From NCBI GenBank assembly GCA_031259795.1, contig JAIRLA010000250.1, positions 1-7,734 of the forward strand: 7,734 bases of DNA, read 5' to 3'. The position numbers and the translations under genes are program-made. The stretch is from Azoarcus sp. (GTDB taxonomy: Bacteria; Pseudomonadota; Gammaproteobacteria; Burkholderiales; Rhodocyclaceae). The stretch's first letter is position 1, and each line of letters starts with the position of its first letter. Below, in pieces: positions 5,129 to 7,734 of the stretch. The notes beneath the pieces were generated by a model that saw nothing but the letters and a program-made list of their open reading frames with translations, did not search any database and was not told the origin of the DNA.

Positions 5129-6699
5129 GATGGCTTGTTCCGTCCAGTCAGTACGAAATGCGCGCCGGGGTCTTGCGGATCGTCGTCCATCAATTCGAGG
5201 GTGATCCCGTTGGTCTCGGCCAGTTCGCGGGCGATGTACAGCCCCAGTCCGGTACCCTTGGCGTGCGAAGTGAAAAACGGCTCGAAAAGATGGGCGCGCG
5301 CCTGCTCATCGATCCCCGGCCCATCGTCCTTGATGTGCAGCTGCACCCAGCCCTCGCCCACATCCCCGGCGCTGACCTTCACCGCGCCGGGCTTGCCGCT
5401 GCAATAGCGGCGAGCGTTGACGAGCAGATTATCGAGAATCTGGTGCAGATGGGTGCGGTCGATGCCCAAGGTCAACGCCGGATCGATGTCGGCGGCGAAT
5501 ATCGCCCGTTCGTTTTCGCCGCGCAGGGACGACAGCTCATCGAAAAGATCGACCACGAACCCGGCAAGCGGCAACGCCTCGGGCTGCGCCGCATCCCGCC
5601 GCCCAAGGGCGAGCACATCGCGGATCATGTGCTCGATGCGCAGGGCGTTGCTGTTGATGATGCGCGCCAGCCGCGCCTGCGTCTCGCTGCGCTTTTCTTC
5701 GCACAACAATTCGGCGGCCTGCGTCACCGCCGAAAGCGGATTGCGAATCTCGTGCGCCATGCTGGCGGTCAGCCGCCCGAGCGAAACAAGCTTGAGCTGC
5801 TGCATGCGGCGCTGGATATCCTCCAGATCGGTCAGGTAAATCAGCATGCCCCGCTCAGCCCCGCCGGCCCCGGCCACCACCCGGCAGCGCAACAGCCGCC
5901 TGGCCTGCCCCAACTGCATCAGCTGTCCCACCTCGTCCGCGCCCGCGCGGCAGAACTCGGCGAGCGTCTGATCGACGGCCATGATCGGACGCCCCTCGAT
6001 GCTGGCCTGCCCCAGCAGCGTATACGCCGACGGATTGGCCTGCCGCACGACGCCATCCGCATCGAGCACGATGATGCCGTCGCGCATGTCGCGGATGATG
6101 TGGGCGTTGATCGCCTCCTGCTGGGCCAGCGCCTCGCCGCGCGCGGCGGCGAGACTGGCGTTGATGCGCGCGCGATGCGCCAGCAGCCGCGCCACGATGG
6201 CGATGCCGAAAAAGGAAGCGCACGTGACGCCCACCTGGAAAAAATCGCCCGCCGCCTCGCCCTTGCCGGCGAAATCGCGCCAGGCGTTCTCGCCCAGCAA
6301 GGCCAGCGTGGCCAGCGCCGCCATGAAGAGAACGCTGCGTCCTTCGGCCACCAGACCGGAGCCGGCGAGCACGATCATCATCATCACCGGAATACCGCTG
6401 CGGAACCCCCCGCTCGCCCACATGACGGCGCTCAGGAGCGCCACATCGACGATCCCCTGGATCATCATCAGGCGATTGAAACCGATGCGCTGCGCCGCGT
6501 CCGGAAAACCGAGGAGCAAGACAACGGAAACATACGCCGCCGCCGCGCCCCAGAACAGTCCCGGCCCCTCGTGGCCCAGCCCCGCCTTGGAACCGGCGAC
6601 GAGGAAAAACCCGGCGATGACGAGCCGGAACAGATTGAGATAGCGGAGCGCGCGCTGCCGCGCCAGATCGCTGCCCGCCCCCGCCGGCGCCGTGCTCAT
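5125..6699 (-). CDS. pilS: PilS-type membrane sensor histidine kinase
   Basis: This is the sensor partner of PilR, an inner-membrane kinase that in Pseudomonas responds to pilin levels. With the chosen start it has 524 residues. The first 175 contain about six hydrophobic segments (roughly 21-37, 47-65, 77-95, 101-116, 122-136 and 155-172), the topology known for PilS. A PAS-like domain follows (about 200-295, GIIVLDADGVVRQANPSA). The kinase core has an H-box with His316 (SMAHEIRNPLSAV), an N-box with Asn424 and Asn428 (LHQILDNLLVNAR), G1 (KDDGPGI, 457-463), an F-box (LFEPFFTSH, 471-479) and G2 (KGTGLGL, 481-487). No key catalytic residue is missing. The frame stays open upstream to 6798, but the ATG at 6699 gives an ATGA overlap with the preceding gene, matching the pilS-pilR junction, and drops an Arg-rich stretch unlike a PilS N-terminus. 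Both junctions suggest one coupled operon. Confidence 0.92.
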   Translation of the reverse strand: MSTAPAGAGSDLARQRALRYLNLFRLVIAGFFLVAGSKAGLGHEGPGLFWGAAAAYVSVVLLLGFPDAAQRIGFNRLMMIQGIVDVALLSAVMWASGGFRSGIPVMMMIVLAGSGLVAEGRSVLFMAALATLALLGENAWRDFAGKGEAAGDFFQVGVTCASFFGIAIVARLLAHRARINASLAAARGEALAQQEAINAHIIRDMRDGIIVLDADGVVRQANPSAYTLLGQASIEGRPIMAVDQTLAEFCRAGADEVGQLMQLGQARRLLRCRVVAGAGGAERGMLIYLTDLEDIQRRMQQLKLVSLGRLTASMAHEIRNPLSAVTQAAELLCEEKRSETQARLARIINSNALRIEHMIRDVLALGRRDAAQPEALPLAGFVVDLFDELSSLRGENERAIFAADIDPALTLGIDRTHLHQILDNLLVNARRYCSGKPGAVKVSAGDVGEGWVQLHIKDDGPGIDEQARAHLFEPFFTSHAKGTGLGLYIARELAETNGITLELMDDDPQDPGAHFVLTGRNKPS

Positions 6700-7082
6700 T
6701 TGCCGCCCGCTTCTCCATGCGCGCGGCGATGCTCGTCGCAGCAAAAGAACGCCCCCGCCGCGCGCACGCCCTCGCTTTCGGGAACATGCACGCCGCAAAA
6801 AGCGCAGGCCCGCATGCGCTCGGCCTCGTCCCCGTTCGCCCGCCGGGAGCGCCCGCCGAAACGGGAAGCGCGTTCCTCCCGCCGTTCCCGGCCGCCGCCC
6901 TCCCTGTTCCCGCCGCCTCCCCCGCCGCGCAACCAGTAAAAAAAGCCGAACAGCCCGCGCAAGATGATGCCCAGTATCCCGAAGCCGATGAGCAGCAAAA
7001 CAACAAGGAAGAGCACGACCAGTTTAAGCACGCCAAAACCCGCCACCGCAACCGGGAACAAGAGATGGCGCAAGTCTATCAC
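6696..7082 (-). CDS. PP0621-like small membrane protein
   Basis: The product has 128 residues if the GTG at 7082 is used. A long hydrophobic stretch (about residues 7-51 from that start, densest in LKLVVLFLVVLLLIGFGILGI) indicates one or two membrane spans. It is followed by a Gly/Arg/Glu-rich, probably disordered linker (53-90) and a compact C-terminal motif CAFCGVHVPESEG, then FCCDEHRR. Cys93, Cys96, Cys114, Cys115 and His118 make a likely small metal site. The layout, one membrane anchor plus a CxxCGVH...C..EH tail, resembles the conserved PP0621 family of unknown function, with a longer N-terminus and linker than usual. The stop overlaps the pilS start by 4 nt, so it is the first visible gene of the operon and may act with PilS in the membrane. 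The start is uncertain: the frame opens at a GTG at 7130, and a third GTG at 7031 would begin just before the hydrophobic core. The GTG at 7082 has GGGAAGGG about 12 nt upstream. Confidence 0.75.
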   Translation of the reverse strand: MIDLRHLLFPVAVAGFGVLKLVVLFLVVLLLIGFGILGIILRGLFGFFYWLRGGGGGGNREGGGRERREERASRFGGRSRRANGDEAERMRACAFCGVHVPESEGVRAAGAFFCCDEHRRAHGEAGGK

Positions 7083-7167
7083 TGTCGCCGCGCCCTTCCC
7101 GGCGCCAGGCTCTTCGCAGCGGACAAACACACAGGCGCCCCCGCCTCGACACAGGCGGCCCCCTCAT
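7083..7167 (-). promoter_or_regulatory. Presumed leader of the pilSR operon
   Basis: This is the only non-repeat DNA between the first operon gene and the right-hand repeat mosaic, so the operon promoter should lie here or inside the repeats. I see no convincing -35/-10 pair or sigma-54 site. CACAGGCG occurs twice, at 7130-7137 and 7150-7157, exactly 20 bp apart. That is about two helical turns and could suit a dimeric regulator, but it may be chance. If translation really starts at the GTG at 7130, part of this stretch is coding. Confidence 0.3.
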
Positions 7168-7247
7168 CATCATTGCGAAAGCCTTCCCCGCCCTGTCGCC
7201 GCGAAAGCCTTCCCCCCCCTCCTCGTCGTTGCGAAAGCCTCCCCCCT
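7168..7247 (+). repeat. Series of truncated A-type units
   Basis: Three short units, each ending GCGAAAGCC, start at 7168 (CATCATTGCGAAAGCC), 7194 (TGTCGCCGCGAAAGCC) and 7224 (CGTCGTTGCGAAAGCC). They are followed by the full A copy at 7248. Spacings of 26, 30 and 24 bp are irregular and are filled by C-rich runs. They resemble the decayed fragment at 866-880. They look like imperfect tandem copies of the A start, not a CRISPR array, because the spacers are only about 8-14 bp of low-complexity C/T. Confidence 0.7.
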
Positions 7248-7440
7248 CGTCATTGCGAGGGCCGCAGGCCCGTGGCAATCCAGTGCGTTCCATCCGGCGC
7301 GAGAGCGCCGCTGACTAAAAAAGAGGGCGGGAGAAAATGGAACGCCTGTCCTTTTCCCACTGCGGTGAAACATCAGTGTCGATTCGCTCTGCGAGGAACG
7401 AACTGGATTGCCACGTCGATTCGTTCCTCGCAATGACGAG
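7248..7440. repeat. Long composite inverted repeat A-B'-B-A
   Basis: Forward A (7248-7283) and reverse A (7403-7440) bracket a B' arm (7284-7321) and a B unit (7338-7402). B' and the right half of B are imperfect reverse complements: GCGTTCCATCCGGCGCGAGA against the complement of TCGATTCGCTCTGCGAGGAA. The whole 193 bp is therefore an imperfect palindrome able to fold as one long hairpin or cruciform. There is no gene in it. Its shape resembles a non-autonomous miniature element or a REP-type cluster; no target-site duplication is obvious by eye. Confidence 0.75.
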
Positions 7441-7484
7441 GTGGGGGAGGTTTTTGCAATGGCGCATTCTTCCGATGAACACTC

Positions 7485-7682
7485 CCCTCCCCCGCTTGCG
7501 GGGGAGGGTGGCCGAAGGCCGGGAGAGGGTTTCGTTCCATACGGAGCGAAGCGACGCTGAATAAAAAGGGGGAGGCAGGCAGGGAATGCTTGCCCACTCT
7601 CCACTGCAAAGAAAACAGCATCGATTCGCTCCGCATGGAACGAACTGGATTGCCGCGTCGCTTCGCTCCTCGCAATGACGAG
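7485..7682. repeat. Composite repeat C-B'-B-A
   Basis: C copy 4 (7485-7529) carries a perfect 24-bp palindrome at 7485-7508 and then TGGCCGAAGGCCGGGAGAGG. It leads into the B' arm (7531-7566, TTCGTTCCATACGGAGCGAA). B (7582-7644) contains the matching inverted arm, TTCGCTCCGCATGGAACGAA. Reverse A (7645-7682, CTGGATTGCCGCG onward) closes the unit. B here is 63 bp, as in copies 2 and 3. The arrangement equals that of 523-719, over 6.7 kb away, so it is a repeated composite and not a one-off junction. Confidence 0.8.
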
Positions 7683-7734
7683 GTGGGGGGTCTCTCGCAA
7701 TGACGAGGTGGGGGGCTCTCGCAATGACGAGGTG
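7669..7734. repeat. Tandem repeat, period 24-25 bp, cut by window end
   Basis: CTCGCAATGACGAGGTG occurs at 7669, 7694 and 7718, separated by GGGGGTCT-like G-rich filler, giving steps of 25 and 24 bp. The first unit is the end of the A module at 7645-7682, so the array seems to have grown by tandem copying of the outer tip of A. The last unit is cut by the window end, so the copy number is unknown. Confidence 0.85.

Noticed and set aside
3725..5407. Open frame of 560 codons on the plus strand
   Set aside because: It is antisense to pilR and the pilS end; its translation is Arg/Gln/Ala-rich with no family motif, a GC-skew shadow.
6700..6798. Upstream extension of pilS to 6798
   Set aside because: The added 33 residues are Arg-rich and overlap the coding end of the preceding gene; the ATG at 6699 makes a standard ATGA junction.
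5158..6939. Open frame of 593 codons on the plus strand, longer than pilS itself
   Set aside because: It lies antisense to pilS, whose H, N, G1, F and G2 boxes are all present. The antisense translation has no recognisable domain and is explained by GC-biased codon positions.
7168..7283. Possible CRISPR-like array
   Set aside because: Units are short and degenerate, spacing is irregular (24-30 bp), and the spacers are low-complexity C/T runs. No cas genes are in the window.
7170..7724. Minus-strand open frame of 184 codons
   Set aside because: Its translation is the A, B and C modules read in one frame, with no independent coding signal.

Overview
The window is GC-rich bacterial DNA, most likely from a betaproteobacterium (Rhodocyclales or a relative). 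That placement is inferred from gene content: a PilS/PilR pair directly behind a small PP0621-like membrane protein, a response regulator with a TPR tail, and heavy loading of intergenic DNA with short dispersed repeats. No sequence search was possible.

Layout. Bases 1-1064 hold no gene I can support; they are a mosaic of three short repeat modules, called A, B and C here. A plus-strand gene (1065-2771) encodes a 568-residue protein with an N-terminal receiver-like domain and a long helical TPR-like region. After a 39-bp convergent gap, a minus-strand operon runs from right to left: a PP0621-like membrane protein (6696-7082), the sensor kinase pilS (5125-6699), the response regulator pilR (3689-5128) and a uroporphyrinogen-III C-methyltransferase, cobA type (2811-3704). 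These genes are tightly packed: two ATGA junctions (4-nt overlaps) and one 16-nt overlap. Bases 7083-7734 hold the presumed operon promoter and a second repeat mosaic that continues past the window edge.

How the genes may work together. In characterised bacteria PilS senses at the inner membrane and phosphorylates PilR, which drives sigma-54 transcription of type IV pilin genes. The PP0621-like protein is a single-span membrane protein with a C-terminal Cys/His cluster and is translationally coupled to pilS, so a link to PilS function is plausible but unproven. The methyltransferase makes precorrin-2 for siroheme or cobalamin; its place at the end of a pilus-regulation operon is probably an accident of gene order, though the coupling is tight.

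Most notable points: (1) PilR has GSFNEA where sigma-54 activators carry GAFTGA, losing the Thr and Gly of the sigma-54-contacting loop; (2) the receiver of the TPR protein keeps its phosphoacceptor Asp but lacks the acidic pair and the conserved Lys; (3) the flanking repeats follow a grammar in which an inverted B'/B core is bracketed by interchangeable A or C modules, giving elements of about 200 bp that could fold into long hairpins. I found no clear new defence or mobile system.
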